Positions 1 to 10,100 of a stretch of 64,000 nt of DNA are shown here, in pieces; the first letter of the stretch is position 1; each line of letters begins with the position of its first letter. Below the pieces are notes generated by a model, which saw only the letters and a program-made list of their open reading frames with translations, ran no database searches and was not told where the DNA came from. The stretch lies in assembly GCA_964035575.1 (NCBI GenBank), contig OZ037914.1:134176-198175 (forward strand), in the 5' to 3' direction. Both the position numbers and the translations under genes were made by a program. This DNA is from Rhynchopus sp. YZ270_cl-10. Lineage: Eukaryota > Euglenozoa > Diplonemea > Diplonemida > Diplonemidae.

Positions 1-183
1 CACACGCCGTGCAGGAGGCTTCCCTGCAGGTACGTCGTGGGCAACCTCTGTCTGCACCTGCTGCTGTCCCTGCGCCGCCTCCCTCAACAGACTTTCACTC
101 GCAGCACTCACCTTAGGGGCAACACTCTTGACTGCATACATCGAAGGGTCGGCCTTCTTCTTCTTAGACTTTTTCGGAGCCAT
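1..183 (-). CDS. Partial gene, 5' end of a lysine-rich protein
   Basis: The first 61 codons run off the left edge of the window. The protein starts MAPKKSKKKKADPSMYAVKS and continues with a Gln/Ala-rich stretch. The basic N-terminus resembles nuclear or nucleolar proteins, but I do not recognise the family. The frame stays open to base 1. A GTGAGT about 72 nt into the gene could be a splice donor, so the codons after residue 24 may be intron instead. The start is the first ATG after the upstream GC-rich spacer. Downstream sequence lies outside the window. Confidence 0.5.
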   Translation of the reverse strand, partial: MAPKKSKKKKADPSMYAVKSVAPKVSAASESLLREAAQGQQQVQTEVAHDVPAGKPPARRV

Positions 184-788
184 GTTTTTGGGGGTGGGGT
201 CGTGAGGTTAGAAGGGAGGGGGGTTTTGTCTGCAGGATTGGTGGTGGATGTATTTTGACATCGCCTTTTTGACGATGGAAAGAAGTGTTTGCTCCAAATA
301 CGGGTGACTAAAAAACGCTTTGCGAGGTTCTTTTTGTTACTTTCGTCTTTTTGGTTGTTGGTTTTCTCGTTGTTTTTTTTAGCATCGACACATGCGCAAA
401 TGCATGCATGCATCAGTCCAATTCCCCCAGAAGAGGGGGCCTTTTGTCCCAAGCAAATACGCCCCCTTGGATAGTGCGGCGGGGGAATTACGTTTTTGAA
501 AACTTGGTTGTAATGTAGACACCAGAGGATGAGCTAGCCCACTATCGTGGCTGTTTCGTTTGTCTTGCTGGATACGCGAGGTGCAAAACGTAAGAGGGTC
601 ATGGAACTAAAAAAAGCCCTCCCATTTTCACTTGAATGTGTCGCTCTGTGTGCACACATCAAAAAAAAGATTAGATTCATGTACTTTCAGGAGACTGAAA
701 GCATCTGAGATGGTGTAACACATACGCCCATACGTGCCCAACGCGTGTGCGCAGGCACGAAAGTACTACCCCACACCTAGTCCCCACG
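184..788. other. Intergenic spacer, no gene seen
   Basis: The spacer lies between the partial gene and the 3' end of the HAD-like gene. No frame looks coding. It holds a GC-rich stretch at 405-490 and, at about 497-545, one copy of a short dispersed element that begins TGAAAACTTGGTTGTA. The same start is seen at 48457, inside an intron of the zinc-finger gene. Confidence 0.5.
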
Positions 789-1718
789 CTATTCGTATAC
801 GATCCCCTTCCTCTTCTGCACCTCGACACCGATGGCTTTGCCTTCCTCCTTGTGGTTGTGTGCCTCGAGGAGTGGGTACTGTGCTGCGAGCTGGTGCACG
901 CGCCCACGCTCCACTGCGGAGCCGTAGATGAAGGTGATGGGCGTTGTGTTGCTGCGGTCTGTGGAGAATGCGTCAAGGCGTTCGTGCACTGCGTCCTCCC
1001 AGCCTGCAGGTGCAGTCCACTCTTTGGCCTTTTCATCTCTTGACGCGCTTTTTTTGGTGCCGGCACGCAGGAGGAACGCGTGGTAGTCCGTGGTGTGGCC
1101 CTCGGAGTGCTTCTCCGCCAGCATATCCTTCATCGCATTGAGCACGTGTTGCTCCACCTCGTCCGTCAGGTGCCGGTCTCCTTCGTCCACACGCACGACG
1201 TTCACATGTTCCGTGACGTACCCCTCCTCCTTCAAACTCTCTGCCAACTCCTGAAAGCGCTCAAAGTGACGCACGCGGTCTTCGTAGATGTGCAGCTCCG
1301 CAAGCGCGCTGTCCGTCTCCACACGGAGGTCCTTGACCAGGCCGCTGATGAGGTCGCACTTCCACGGCAGGGTATTGTTCCCTGGAGGCTTTAAGTGGTA
1401 GCTGTGGAAGTCAAGCCCTGCGCCGGTGGTGATCTCCTTAACACGGTCTGTGAAGAGCAGGCCACGTCCGGTCAGCAGCACTGCACGGCAGTCCTTGCGG
1501 CCAAGGATCTCATGTGCACGTTCCTTGATGTGGTTGATCCACCACTCCTCCTCAGGCTCGTGCGGCACCGCAGGTGGGCACAGCGACGGCGGCAGGTGGA
1601 ACCAGCCCCCCTTAGACTTGATAGCACCAATCTCAGCCTTGCTGAAGTTCTTCGGGTTCGGTAGCGGCGACCGAAACAGCGTCCCGTCAAAGTCAAACAC
1701 GTGCAACTCCTTCACCAT
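789..1718 (-). CDS. HAD-superfamily phosphatase-like protein (Swiss Army Knife RNA-repair HAD type)
   Basis: This 309-aa protein starts MVKELHVFDFDGTLFRSPLP. The DxDGT nucleophile motif is at residues 9-13, a motif II-like LTGR at about 82-85, and an acidic IYEDR at about 144-148 that fits motif IV. The opening, with FRSPLPNPK soon after the nucleophile and a GGWFH segment, matches what I recall of the HAD domain of Swiss Army Knife RNA-repair-like proteins of fungi and protists (inference from memory). Such enzymes are thought to dephosphorylate RNA ends or nucleotides. The C-terminal part (about 200-309) is charged and may be a second domain. I chose the ATG just before the HAD core; the open frame upstream is low-complexity Pro/His/Thr. 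A CACAG lies about 45 nt before it. No intron is needed. Confidence 0.72.
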   Translation of the reverse strand: MVKELHVFDFDGTLFRSPLPNPKNFSKAEIGAIKSKGGWFHLPPSLCPPAVPHEPEEEWWINHIKERAHEILGRKDCRAVLLTGRGLLFTDRVKEITTGAGLDFHSYHLKPPGNNTLPWKCDLISGLVKDLRVETDSALAELHIYEDRVRHFERFQELAESLKEEGYVTEHVNVVRVDEGDRHLTDEVEQHVLNAMKDMLAEKHSEGHTTDYHAFLLRAGTKKSASRDEKAKEWTAPAGWEDAVHERLDAFSTDRSNTTPITFIYGSAVERGRVHQLAAQYPLLEAHNHKEEGKAIGVEVQKRKGIVYE

Positions 1719-1877
1719 CTTGGTGAGGGCAGGTTGGAAGGGACGCGTCCTGAACCCGTGCTGTGTGTGTGTGGGGGGTAGAGGTAAAGAAAAGGAGGGG
1801 GACCTCAGGAAGCAGCGTGTTGTGCGAGTGTACCAAGGAGGAACGTTATTGGCACAGTGCAAAAAGAGAAAACGGTC

Positions 1878-2799
1878 AGCAGTTGTGAAAGCTTGCGAGT
1901 TAGGTGTTCGTATTCAACCGACACAAGGCCGTCAGATAGTACCGATCCTGTTGTTTCATCCTCTCCAGAGCAGGTTGCAGACAAACAGTGGGGTGGGAAA
2001 TATGATAAGAAGAAGGAACTTTTTTTTCGTTTTTCGATTCTTTAGTTTTGTGTTCCGTTGCACCCGTCACTTCCCGAAGGCCTCGTGATCAGATGATTCC
2101 GTAACGTAAAAAGAATAGATTGAAAATAGTGTTTGCAGGGACGACAGCTACTTGAAAGCTGAGGCAACACTGCAAATCATATGCAAAGCAAAAAGCGTTG
2201 AAGAACATATAAAATAAAAGCAATCTACACTGCAGCGGACGCGGTGTGTGTGCTGTGCAAGAGATCCCCGTCAGCACTCCTCTGCTTCTGCTCGTTGGGG
2301 GGAGAGGCAAATCAGCCACATCCACACACGCATCCCATCCACAGTGACACAGCAAAGTAACAACATTGGTGTTGTACTAGCAGCAGTCACCCGTTGCAGG
2401 TGCCCCCTTCTCCAAGGGACACGTGTCAACAATGTAAACAAAATAGAAACAACAAATTCATATACTTTCAAATAAAATTTGAAAGCATTAGGGAAGTGTA
2501 TAAAAAACAACAACAACCCTAGTAGAAACAAGAAGGAAATTGCAAAATATAAACATGCGAATCGTGAGATATAAGCTTGACCTGCAAACTGCAGTGGTGA
2601 TGTGCCACAGCGTTTGCACACGCTTCGAAAGCGTATTGTCAAGATAGCGAACAACGACACAGATGTGGAATGTGTGAGTGTCATTGCAAGAAAGAGGACA
2701 AACAAGGACAAGGCAGGCTGTGCACGTGCAGAAACTCATGTGTTGCGTTGTGTTGAGTGGTCTGCAACACATCACATCATCACATCACACCACGCCACT
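1878..2799. repeat. Duplicated 3' flank of Cys-rich gene 1, including repeat R4
   Basis: This stretch follows the stop codon of Cys-rich gene 1 on the minus strand. It is repeated almost unchanged at 17119-17973 and 56576-57423, behind gene copies 2 and 3. Its far end (1878-1963) is the 85-bp repeat R4, also found alone near 22125, 53456 and 54206. Copy 1 carries about 90 extra bases around 2427-2525 compared with the other two. Minus-strand frames of 75-154 codons occur but shift and differ between copies, so I do not call them genes. Confidence 0.75.
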
Positions 2800-3747
2800 T
2801 CACTTGTCAAGTGTCATCATCGGGGCGTCCATCACGTCCATGTCGGGAGTGGCAGACTCAAAGTCCTTCCCCACACACGTCGCAGGCGCACACCCGAGGG
2901 ACGGCCCCGCCGACAGCCTGCACATGTTCGTGTGGCACGTGCCCTGCTTCCACTGGCAGAACCCGTGCAGTGCAGGGTCCTCGCAGGCCTCGTCCACCTC
3001 AAGCATCGGGCACACAAGGCTCGACCCCTGGCTCAGCGCAAACACAACCCACTCTGCGTCCTCCTTCACCTCGATGCTCAGTGTCTCCCCGGCAGGCACA
3101 GTCTTCCGCCACGACGTCATGTGGTGTCCCAGTCCGTGTGCCTTCCCGGTCTTGAAGTGCGGGCCGCAGCTCGACCGCTCAAACCCAGCCTTTGCCAGCG
3201 TCGCAGGCACGTCGCCCTTCTTCGCCTCACACGGGCTGCACTCGTACATGAACACCACAGCGTCGCACGCCCCCGCAGGACCCTCGGGGCACGTGTACCG
3301 CACCTCAGTCCCACCCAGCACCGTCTTCTCACGTGGCACAAGCGCTGTCCACCCGTTCAGGTAGTACGGCGGCAGTGCGTGCAGCGACGAGCGCGCGTCC
3401 AGCCCCGTGTCCCACAGCTCCATCCCCTCGTGCAGGAACGTGTTCCCCACAGGGTCGTTCGGGAACGGCTCCACCATCGCAATCGTCGCAAGCGGCACAC
3501 TCGCACACTCCGGCACCGCCATGTCCGCACCCTGGCACAGCCCACTTCCCAGACGGCACTGCCTCGCCCCCGCCCCGTCCACACAGTACCCGTCTGCGTC
3601 AGGTGTCAGCCAGTTGTCCCCCGCACCCCCACGCACGCAGCACGACCCACACGCCGCAGAGCACTGCATCCCAAACCCGCTCAGCGACAGTGCCGGTGTT
3701 GCAAGCGCAAGCCCCATTGTTGCCAGCACAGCCATCCGTGACGACAT
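2800..3747 (-). CDS. Secreted cysteine-rich protein of unknown function, copy 1
   Basis: This 315-aa protein has a clear signal peptide (MSSRMAVLATMGLALATPAL) followed by a Cys-rich body with pairs such as CSAACGSCC, YECSPCEAKK and CHTNMCRL. The cysteines suggest many disulfides in a secreted or vacuolar protein. I do not recognise the family. Two near-identical copies lie at 17974-18912 and 57424-58362. Copy 1 differs mainly by three extra codons near the C-terminus, where a short GTCCAT-type sequence is duplicated. The signal peptide and cysteines fix the frame and start. The 5' leader is a (GTTGTG)-like run on the plus strand. Repeat R1 begins about 185 bp upstream, as it does for copy 2. 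Confidence 0.8.
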   Translation of the reverse strand: MSSRMAVLATMGLALATPALSLSGFGMQCSAACGSCCVRGGAGDNWLTPDADGYCVDGAGARQCRLGSGLCQGADMAVPECASVPLATIAMVEPFPNDPVGNTFLHEGMELWDTGLDARSSLHALPPYYLNGWTALVPREKTVLGGTEVRYTCPEGPAGACDAVVFMYECSPCEAKKGDVPATLAKAGFERSSCGPHFKTGKAHGLGHHMTSWRKTVPAGETLSIEVKEDAEWVVFALSQGSSLVCPMLEVDEACEDPALHGFCQWKQGTCHTNMCRLSAGPSLGCAPATCVGKDFESATPDMDVMDAPMMTLDK

Positions 3748-3931
3748 CGTTGTGTGTGGTTGTGGTTGTGGTGTTGGTGTTGGGGTGTGTCTTGTTGAAA
3801 GATAAATGTGTTATCTGCAGAGGTGGTGTGTAGTGAGGTGGTTTCAAATCAGTTCGAGTGATTCATAGGAACAATATCGTGGCTGCAATGGTGTAGGTGT
3901 AAGCAAAGGAAATACAGCCACTCTCTTGCCT

Positions 3932-4110
3932 GATATAACTCCCGTCAGCGTGACAACACACGCAGCGGGGAACTGAATCGGCTTACAACAACAGAGAAGC
4001 TCATGGCAAGCTGGCAGGCACTGTCAGAACAGATCTTGGTTTGCGAATGGAATAAATAATCAACACCCGAAAGGGCTCATACGCCAGGTAAAAGTGTTGT
4101 CATCATGTCG
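3932..4110. repeat. Repeat R1, copy 1 (upstream of Cys-rich gene 1)
   Basis: This is a 180-bp repeat starting CTGATATAACTCCCGTCAGC and ending TGTTGTCATCATGTCG. Other copies are at 16533-16714, 19095-19276 and 55990-56169. Here it stands alone: beyond 4110 the sequence differs from the others, which run on into repeat R2. All four copies lie a short way 5' of a secreted-protein gene, so R1 may carry regulatory sequence. Confidence 0.8.
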
Positions 4111-4187
4111 TGAGAACCGCCAAAAGGCGGCCACCAGAACCTGAAGCGGGACAAAAACACTTTAGTGCAAGATTTGTGCGTTTACTT

Positions 4188-4262
4188 AGTCTTGGCAAGA
4201 TCGGAACGGGTGGTAAAGCCCCACAGAGGTCGAGGGTGGCTTCCACTAGCTAGGACCGCCTT
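4188..4262 (-). repeat. 75-bp dispersed element with tRNA-like A-box, copy 1
   Basis: The same 75 bp recurs at 22379-22453 with unrelated flanks. On the minus strand it reads GGCGGTCCTAGCTAGTGG near its 5' end, close to a tRNA A-box, and has CGTTCCGATC further on, a weak B-box. No cloverleaf closes, so it is not a tRNA gene. It could be a tRNA-derived SINE head or a small polymerase III transcript. Confidence 0.4.
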
Positions 4263-5239
4263 TGTGTGGGAAGGACGGAAGGGAAGTGAAGGGAAGGGGC
4301 TGTAGGTGGGAGAAAGGTTGCCTTTTTTGTTGTTGTTGCTGGTGTCTGAAAAATTGTGTCGTTTTATCTGCACCCCAGGTGGTGGCAAAATAAAAATTTG
4401 TCAACCTGGGGGAATAGCTTGTCGGCGCTGCTATTGGCAATTTGAAAGCAGGAAACGAGACGGTGAAACCCTTTGCAACTGAACAAGAAACAAAACAAAG
4501 AAGCAGCACACGAAAGACGTGCGAGCAAACCTGGAGATACGTCCACTGACCGCACAGCGGTGCGATGCTGCACGATGGCAGTGGACACAACCTTTTTGCT
4601 GCAACACCCAAATGAAGGGTTTCGTACACTTCGACAAAAACTACTAAAATCAAAAAGCAAAAAAAAAAGACAAGTTAAGTTGATAACATGCACAAGCCTC
4701 GGAGACGCAAGCACATGGATGAATGAAAAGATGCACCACAGGGTGCACTGTGAAGTGTGGCGACACTCACTCCTGGCAGACAAGGAGGAGCAAGGCGCCA
4801 AAAAAAAAAATTCGTGGTGGTGATATATGCAAACAGTTCAGGGAAGCTGGCAGGGGGAAGTTCGCTTGTCTCGTAGGTGCAATAGTGAGCAAGACAAAGG
4901 TCTCAAAAAGAATCACTAAAGCAAAAGCAGACAGAACCTCGTTACACTCAAACGGCAACAATGCACGGTGCGGACCAGAGCATTGTGTTGCTAACTTGGC
5001 ACTGAACCGAACACATGAAACACCAACACGCACGCGATGTCCACTATATTAAAACGTATGTTGACACGAGAGGGACATGGCTAAAGCCTTGTCCCTGGGA
5101 TTGAATGAACAGTGGAGTCTGCTGTGAGATACAAGATGTCGTACAGACACAAATATCTTCAACAACAAACTCGTTGAAACACAATAAACACAATAAAACA
5201 AATCTAGAGAGGGAACACTGCAACACAAGAAGACGGTGT
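4263..5239. other. Intergenic spacer, no convincing gene
   Basis: The spacer lies downstream of the 75-bp element and 3' of the glycosylation-repeat gene. Open frames up to about 145 codons exist on both strands, but they are rich in Cys, Phe and Ser or Lys from AT-rich sequence and show no motif. Nothing else was recognised. Confidence 0.5.
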
Positions 5240-6574
5240 CTACACAGTCACCATCTTCTCGTCCACCACATCACCCTCTGCAAGCAGCTGCTCAATGTCC
5301 ACAGCACTCACACTCTGCTGCACTGCGAATGTCTTCGCCGCAAACACAGCACCAGCAGCAACACCTGCCACAGCAACAGCCGCACCACACCCAACAGCAA
5401 CCCACACACCTACGCTCGTCTCATCCTCGTCCTTGTTGTCCTTCGCCTGCGACGCAGCACCGTTCTGTCCGTGGACACTGTCGCTGCCAGCCCCGTTCGC
5501 TGCTCCACCCATTCCTTGGTCACTAACACCCATACCCATCACTCCAGTTCCGTTCGTGCCGTTAGATGGTGTGGGCGGGAAGGTCCAGTTGGATCCATTG
5601 GTTGGGGACGGAGGGAAGGTCCAGTTGCTTCCGTTAGTTGGGGACGGAGGGAAGGTCCAGTTGCTTCCGTTGGTCGGGGACGGCGGGAAAGTCCAGTTGC
5701 TTCCGTTGGTCGGGGACGGCGGGAAAGTCCAGTTGCTTCCGTTGGTCGGGGACGGCGGGAAAGTCCAGTTGCTTCCGTTAGTTGGGGACGGAGGGAAAGT
5801 CCAGTTGCTTCCGTTAGTTGGGGACGGAGGGAAGGTCCAGTTGCTTCCGTTTGTTGGGGACGGAGGGAAGGTCCAGTTGCTTCCGTTGGTCGGGGACGGC
5901 GGGAAAGTCCAGTTGCTTCCGTTGGTCGGGGACGGAGGGAAAGTCCAGTTGCTTCCGTTAGTTGGGGACGGCGGGAAGGTCCAGTTGCTTCCGTTGGTCG
6001 GGGACGGAGGGAAAGTCCAGTTGCTTCCGTTAGTTGGGGACGGAGGGAAGGTCCAGTTGCTTCCGTTTGTTGGGGACGGAGGGAAGGTCCAGTTGCTTCC
6101 GTTGGTCGGGGACGGCGGGAAAGTCCAGTTGCTTCCGTTGGTCGGGGACGGAGGGAAAGTCCAGTTGCTTCCGTTAGTTGGGGACGGCGGGAAGGTCCAG
6201 TTGCTTCCGTTAGCTGGGGACGGAGGGAAAGTCCAGTTGCTTCCGTTAGTTGGGGACGGCGGGAAGGTCCAGTTGCTTCCGTTGGTCGGGGACGGAGGGA
6301 AAGTCCAGTTGCTTCCGTTAGTTGGGGACGGAGGGAAGGTCCAGTTGCTTCCGTTAGTTGGGGACGGAGGGAAAGTCCAGTTGCTTCCGTTAGTTGGGGA
6401 CGGCGGGAAGGTCCAGTTGCTTCCGTTGGTCGGGGACGGCGGGAAAGTCCAGTTGCTTCCGTTAGTTGGGGACGGCGGGAAGGTCCAGTTGCTTCTGTTG
6501 GTCGGGGACGGCGGGAAGGTCCAGTTGCTGCTATTGATTTGAGACAACACGGCAACTGCAATAATGTGCATCAT
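5240..6574 (-). CDS. Surface protein with about 27 glycosylation-rich 12-residue repeats and one membrane span
   Basis: This 444-aa protein begins MMHIIAVAVLSQINSS, a short signal peptide. About 27 tandem copies of NGSNWTFPPSPT follow, and each copy holds two N-glycosylation sequons (NGS and NWT). A Gly/Asn/Asp-rich linker comes next, then a hydrophobic span (VGVWVAVGCGAAVAVAGVAA) and a short tail ending DEKMVTV. This is the plan of a type I, heavily glycosylated, mucin-like surface protein. The DNA repeat is a 36-bp minisatellite, so copy number probably varies between strains. I took the ATG pair just before the signal peptide; a CACAG lies about 22 nt upstream. The plus strand is also open through the repeats because 36 is divisible by 3, but only this frame has a signal peptide and membrane span. 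Confidence 0.8.
   Translation of the reverse strand: MMHIIAVAVLSQINSSNWTFPPSPTNRSNWTFPPSPTNGSNWTFPPSPTNGSNWTFPPSPTNGSNWTFPPSPTNGSNWTFPPSPTNGSNWTFPPSPTNGSNWTFPPSPTNGSNWTFPPSPANGSNWTFPPSPTNGSNWTFPPSPTNGSNWTFPPSPTNGSNWTFPPSPTNGSNWTFPPSPTNGSNWTFPPSPTNGSNWTFPPSPTNGSNWTFPPSPTNGSNWTFPPSPTNGSNWTFPPSPTNGSNWTFPPSPTNGSNWTFPPSPTNGSNWTFPPSPTNGSNWTFPPSPTNGSNWTFPPSPTNGSNWTFPPSPTNGSNWTFPPSPTNGSNWTFPPTPSNGTNGTGVMGMGVSDQGMGGAANGAGSDSVHGQNGAASQAKDNKDEDETSVGVWVAVGCGAAVAVAGVAAGAVFAAKTFAVQQSVSAVDIEQLLAEGDVVDEKMVTV
5568..6533. repeat. 36-bp coding minisatellite, about 27 copies
   Basis: The unit reads GGGAAGGTCCAGTTGCTTCC and so on, on the plus strand. Copies differ at a few fixed sites (GGA/GGC, AAA/AAG, TTAGTT/TTGGTC). 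Runs of the same variant combinations recur, as expected from unequal crossing-over of multi-unit blocks. It encodes the repeats of the surface protein. Confidence 0.95.
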
Positions 6575-6653
6575 GTTGTGAGAAGCTAATTGTTTCTGTG
6601 AAGGGTGTGGTAAAGGAGCTGTGGTCGCCTGATGGGGAAACAGACACACGACT

Positions 6654-6774
6654 CATGTCAGCGTGACAGAATGACATGTGGTTTTGAGATGCCATTATGA
6701 AATGCGGTACGTGTCATTCTCTGTACAGAACGCACTCGTTTTTACCATGTCATGTGACATGTCACGCTGACATG
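6654..6774. repeat. 121-bp inverted-repeat element
   Basis: CATGTCAGCGTGACA at 6654-6668 is matched by its exact reverse complement at 6760-6774, and ATGACATG motifs add further pairing inside. It looks like a MITE or a long hairpin. No clear target-site duplication is visible, so the type of element is open. It lies in the 5' flank of the surface-protein gene. Confidence 0.6.
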
Positions 6775-7142
6775 TTGATGGAAAAGATGTGGGGAGGGTA
6801 CAAAGGCGTTTGTGGCATGTCTAAAACAACAAAGTGAAGTGAACGAAAAGAACAACAGCGAGTACACGATGCTGGGAAAGCAACGGCGTTTCTTTGGCAA
6901 AACGCCAAAGATTCTAAACGGGAAACCCAATCTATGATCTACTGTTTCTAAAGCGTGTTTAGGTTATGATCTGTCACGTGCCCACAATTCCCTCCCTCTA
7001 CCACAGTTTTGTTGCCGATCGTTGACAATCAACCGACCAAAAGCAGACAACACCTCTGGCAGAGGTGAGACTACTAGCACACTCTGGTGTCGCCCATATA
7101 AGAAACAGACGCACTCGTTTCCCCCCCCCCCTTCACCCATTG
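6775..7142. other. Intergenic spacer, no gene seen
   Basis: AT-rich sequence with a poly-C run near 7121. It separates the inverted-repeat element from the 3' end of the PP4R3 gene. No coding frame or RNA gene was recognised. Confidence 0.5.
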
Positions 7143-10100
7143 TTAGTTGAGGTTCAGTGGTGCCAGGGGCATGCGGACGTGTCCCCCCTTGGCCTTCAGT
7201 GTGGAGGCAAGAGCCACACGGTTCTGTACGGGGCACGTGCCTGCTGTGGACACGTCTTCATCCTCCTCCGCCACCCCAAGCTCGTCGCGCCATGCCTCAA
7301 GCCTGCGGGACTTCGAGGCACTGCATGGTGTCAGCTTGCGTTCCTCCGGTGCCTCCTCCTGTGGTGGTGGGATGTACAACAACAGAAAAGTTAGGCTGGG
7401 GTCGACCAAAAACATACCCCCAGATCGCTCCCATCGGAGGGGACAGTGTGCGCCGCGTCGTCGATGAGGCTGTTGTTGACGCTGAGGTTCTGCAGGCTGA
7501 GGGTGTGCGGGAGGAGGTAGGGCGTGGAGGAGGGGCAGAGCGATGCCATGGGCACAGCTCCTCTGCCTACACCGCCACCGGGCGAGACGTACTCAGCACT
7601 CCGCAGCACAGCGGGGGATGCGCACAGCGACCTCGACCTTGAGGTGGAGGTGGACCTAGAGCGTTCCAAGGCACCACCACCGCTGTGCCTGCTGCGCCTC
7701 TGTGGGCTTGGGCTGTCGAGCGAGGAGGACATGTCGAGGTCGAGGTGCGCCAAGACGTCGTGGTCGTTGCCGTGCTCCTCTGCCTCCACCTCTGCAAGCG
7801 CAGCGGTGACGGTGCGCTCGATGGCGTCCATGTCCACATCAGCGTCGTGTGTGAAGGGGGAGGAGGAGGTGGAGGCCTGTGAGTCCTCGTAGAGGGACAG
7901 CGGTAGGTCGCTCCCGTCGGTGGACATGTTGAGGATGCTGTCGTTCAGCGCCAGGTCCATCGCAGTGACGCCACCCCCGCCCCCCGCCACATTGTGGTAC
8001 TCCTGCGCACTGCTCACACTGCTCTCGGAGTCGCTTGCAGGGGTGCTCGGGTCGTTGCTGGACACCCCGCCCAGCTTCCACAGCGGAATCGACCCGACGT
8101 GTGGGCGTTCTGGACTCATGCGTGGTGTGGCGCTCTTCGGTGTAGTGTCGGCCTCGAGAGACCGCATGCAGTGTGTGCAGAGTGCGGGCAGAGGGGGGCT
8201 TTTCTTGGGGGATGGGGACGACGTGGTTGTGGTCACATTCGAGGTGTCGTGACCTGCGCTGGGTAGGTGTGGTGGGGCTGCTGTCTCCACCTCCACCTCC
8301 TCTTCCTCCTCCGCGCACGCAGACGCAACCTCCTCAGCACGCCAGGTGCTGCCGATGGTACGGTAGATCTTCGCCACATTCATGTCAACTTTTTTCCCGA
8401 CAGCCAAAAACTGCGCTGGACGGAGAGCCACGAGGTACGAACGGAGCGACCTGAAGACACCCTCCGAAGCAGCCTTCTGTGCACCTCTGTCTGCAGGGGA
8501 CGAGCCTGTCGACAACGTCTCTGCAGCTGCTGTCGCAGCGTTGACGTCTGCCTGCACACCTTCGCTGAGAAGCGTGGCCGCAGCCCCGTGCAGGATGCCC
8601 CTTTTGTGCAGGGGTGCCACGTCAACGAGACGCAACACAGCTTCAAGAAACCCCGACCTGCAGAGCTGCCTGCAGAACACCTGCCCCACACTGCACAGTG
8701 CCGCCTCCGTATCGCAGGCAAACGCCTTCAGCATTGCGGTGCACATCTTCATGGCACCTAGCATCGCCTCCTTCTCTTGCCACGCGCCCTTTCCGTTCAG
8801 ACCAGTGAAGCTGCTGAAGAGGCGGCTTGATACAATCAACCGCAGAAGCTGTCTTTTGTGTTCTTGCGAATGCAGGTTCAGACTGCAGGCAAAGACCTGC
8901 GCACAGTGTGTTATTGCCTCGCTGCATGGGGCCTGCTGTGTGAGGGCAGTGAGGAGGGGTGCGCAGTGTGTGGCGTAGAAGTGTGTGAGGAAGGTGCTGC
9001 GCACGGTGTTGATGCCGGTGTGCAGGGTGCGCTCCTGGGCGAGGCCTTCGTTCTCGTGGAGGCCGAGGAGGTGGTACAGCGTGCCTGCGTCGCCGCAGGG
9101 CGCAAGCAGAAGAGAGGTGAGCGTGCCCATGAAGCTGCTCTCGTGTTGCATGAGCAGCTCCCGCAACACCGTCACAGGAAGCTCGTTGCGTGCCTCGCTG
9201 TGCCTGCCCACCAGCAGCTGCAGCACCCCACAGAGCGCCTCGGAGTGCTCCGCACCACCAAGCACAGCCCCAACGTCAAGCAAATTGCTTTTCAAAAGAA
9301 GCTGCTTCAGCAGATGCCCCACCACGTCCTTGTCTGTAAGGGAGAACAGAATCTCCAATGGAAAGGCCAGCCGCGCAAGCGAGTCGTCGCTGCAGAAAAC
9401 GTCGATGTGGTCGGAGCAGAAGCGGACGAGGTCTTCCTTGAGTCGTGTTTCGTGTGTTTTGAAGGCAGCTTTGACGTGGGTGAAGTCGCACGCAGCGCCG
9501 CCACCACCTTTCACGACGTTCACAATTTCAAACTCGAAGAACCGTGCGCGGGCACACCCAGCAATGATGCACTGCACCTCTTCGAAGGCACGCCATGGGG
9601 CAGGGATCTGCGCCAGGCTTGCCTCCACCGCAGCCTCGCACTTCAGCTGCTTCACGCCCTTTGGGGACACGCCGGACACGACCTTCCCCTTGCCATCCAG
9701 GAGCCCCGACATCAGTGCAAAGAATGTGTCTGCAAACGCTTCGCATGCAAATATATGCTTCAGTACTGCGGGCGAGCCGAGGGAGAGGACACCGACGAGG
9801 ACTTCAAAGAGAGGGCCACGTTCTGTGGTGTGCTTGCGTGAGAGGAGGCGTGTGAGGTGGCCGTGGTGGAGGAGGGACGCAGCGAGCATGTCTCTGTCGA
9901 GCAATGCGACGGCAGGTCTGCAGAGAGCGAGCTTGTACGTCGCAAGGGGGACCTGCGGTGTGGCGCAGTAGTGGTGTGCAATGACGTCGAGTGGGTCTGT
10001 CGTGTGGTCGTCGTAGAAGAAGAGCAGCAGCCAGCGTCGCGTCTGCGCATAGAACGCTGCGTCCTGCAGCAGGAGCCTCACACGCACCTGCGCCGCACCG

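Noticed and set aside
37-474. Short frames on both strands at the left edge (60-114 codons)
   Set aside because: Their composition reflects antisense or spacer DNA. The Lys-rich minus-strand frame from 183 is the better candidate.
2602-3741. Long plus-strand frame opposite Cys-rich gene 1 (also at copies 2 and 3)
   Set aside because: Composition is Arg/His/Pro-rich, typical of antisense translation. The minus-strand product has a signal peptide and a cysteine pattern.
4188-4262. A true tRNA gene
   Set aside because: The A-box-like part is present, but no acceptor or anticodon stem closes. No other convincing tRNA or rRNA was found in the window.
5105-6589. Plus-strand 494- and 415-codon frames through the 36-bp minisatellite
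   Set aside because: The repeat has no stop in several frames. Only the minus-strand frame has signal peptide, sequons and a membrane span.
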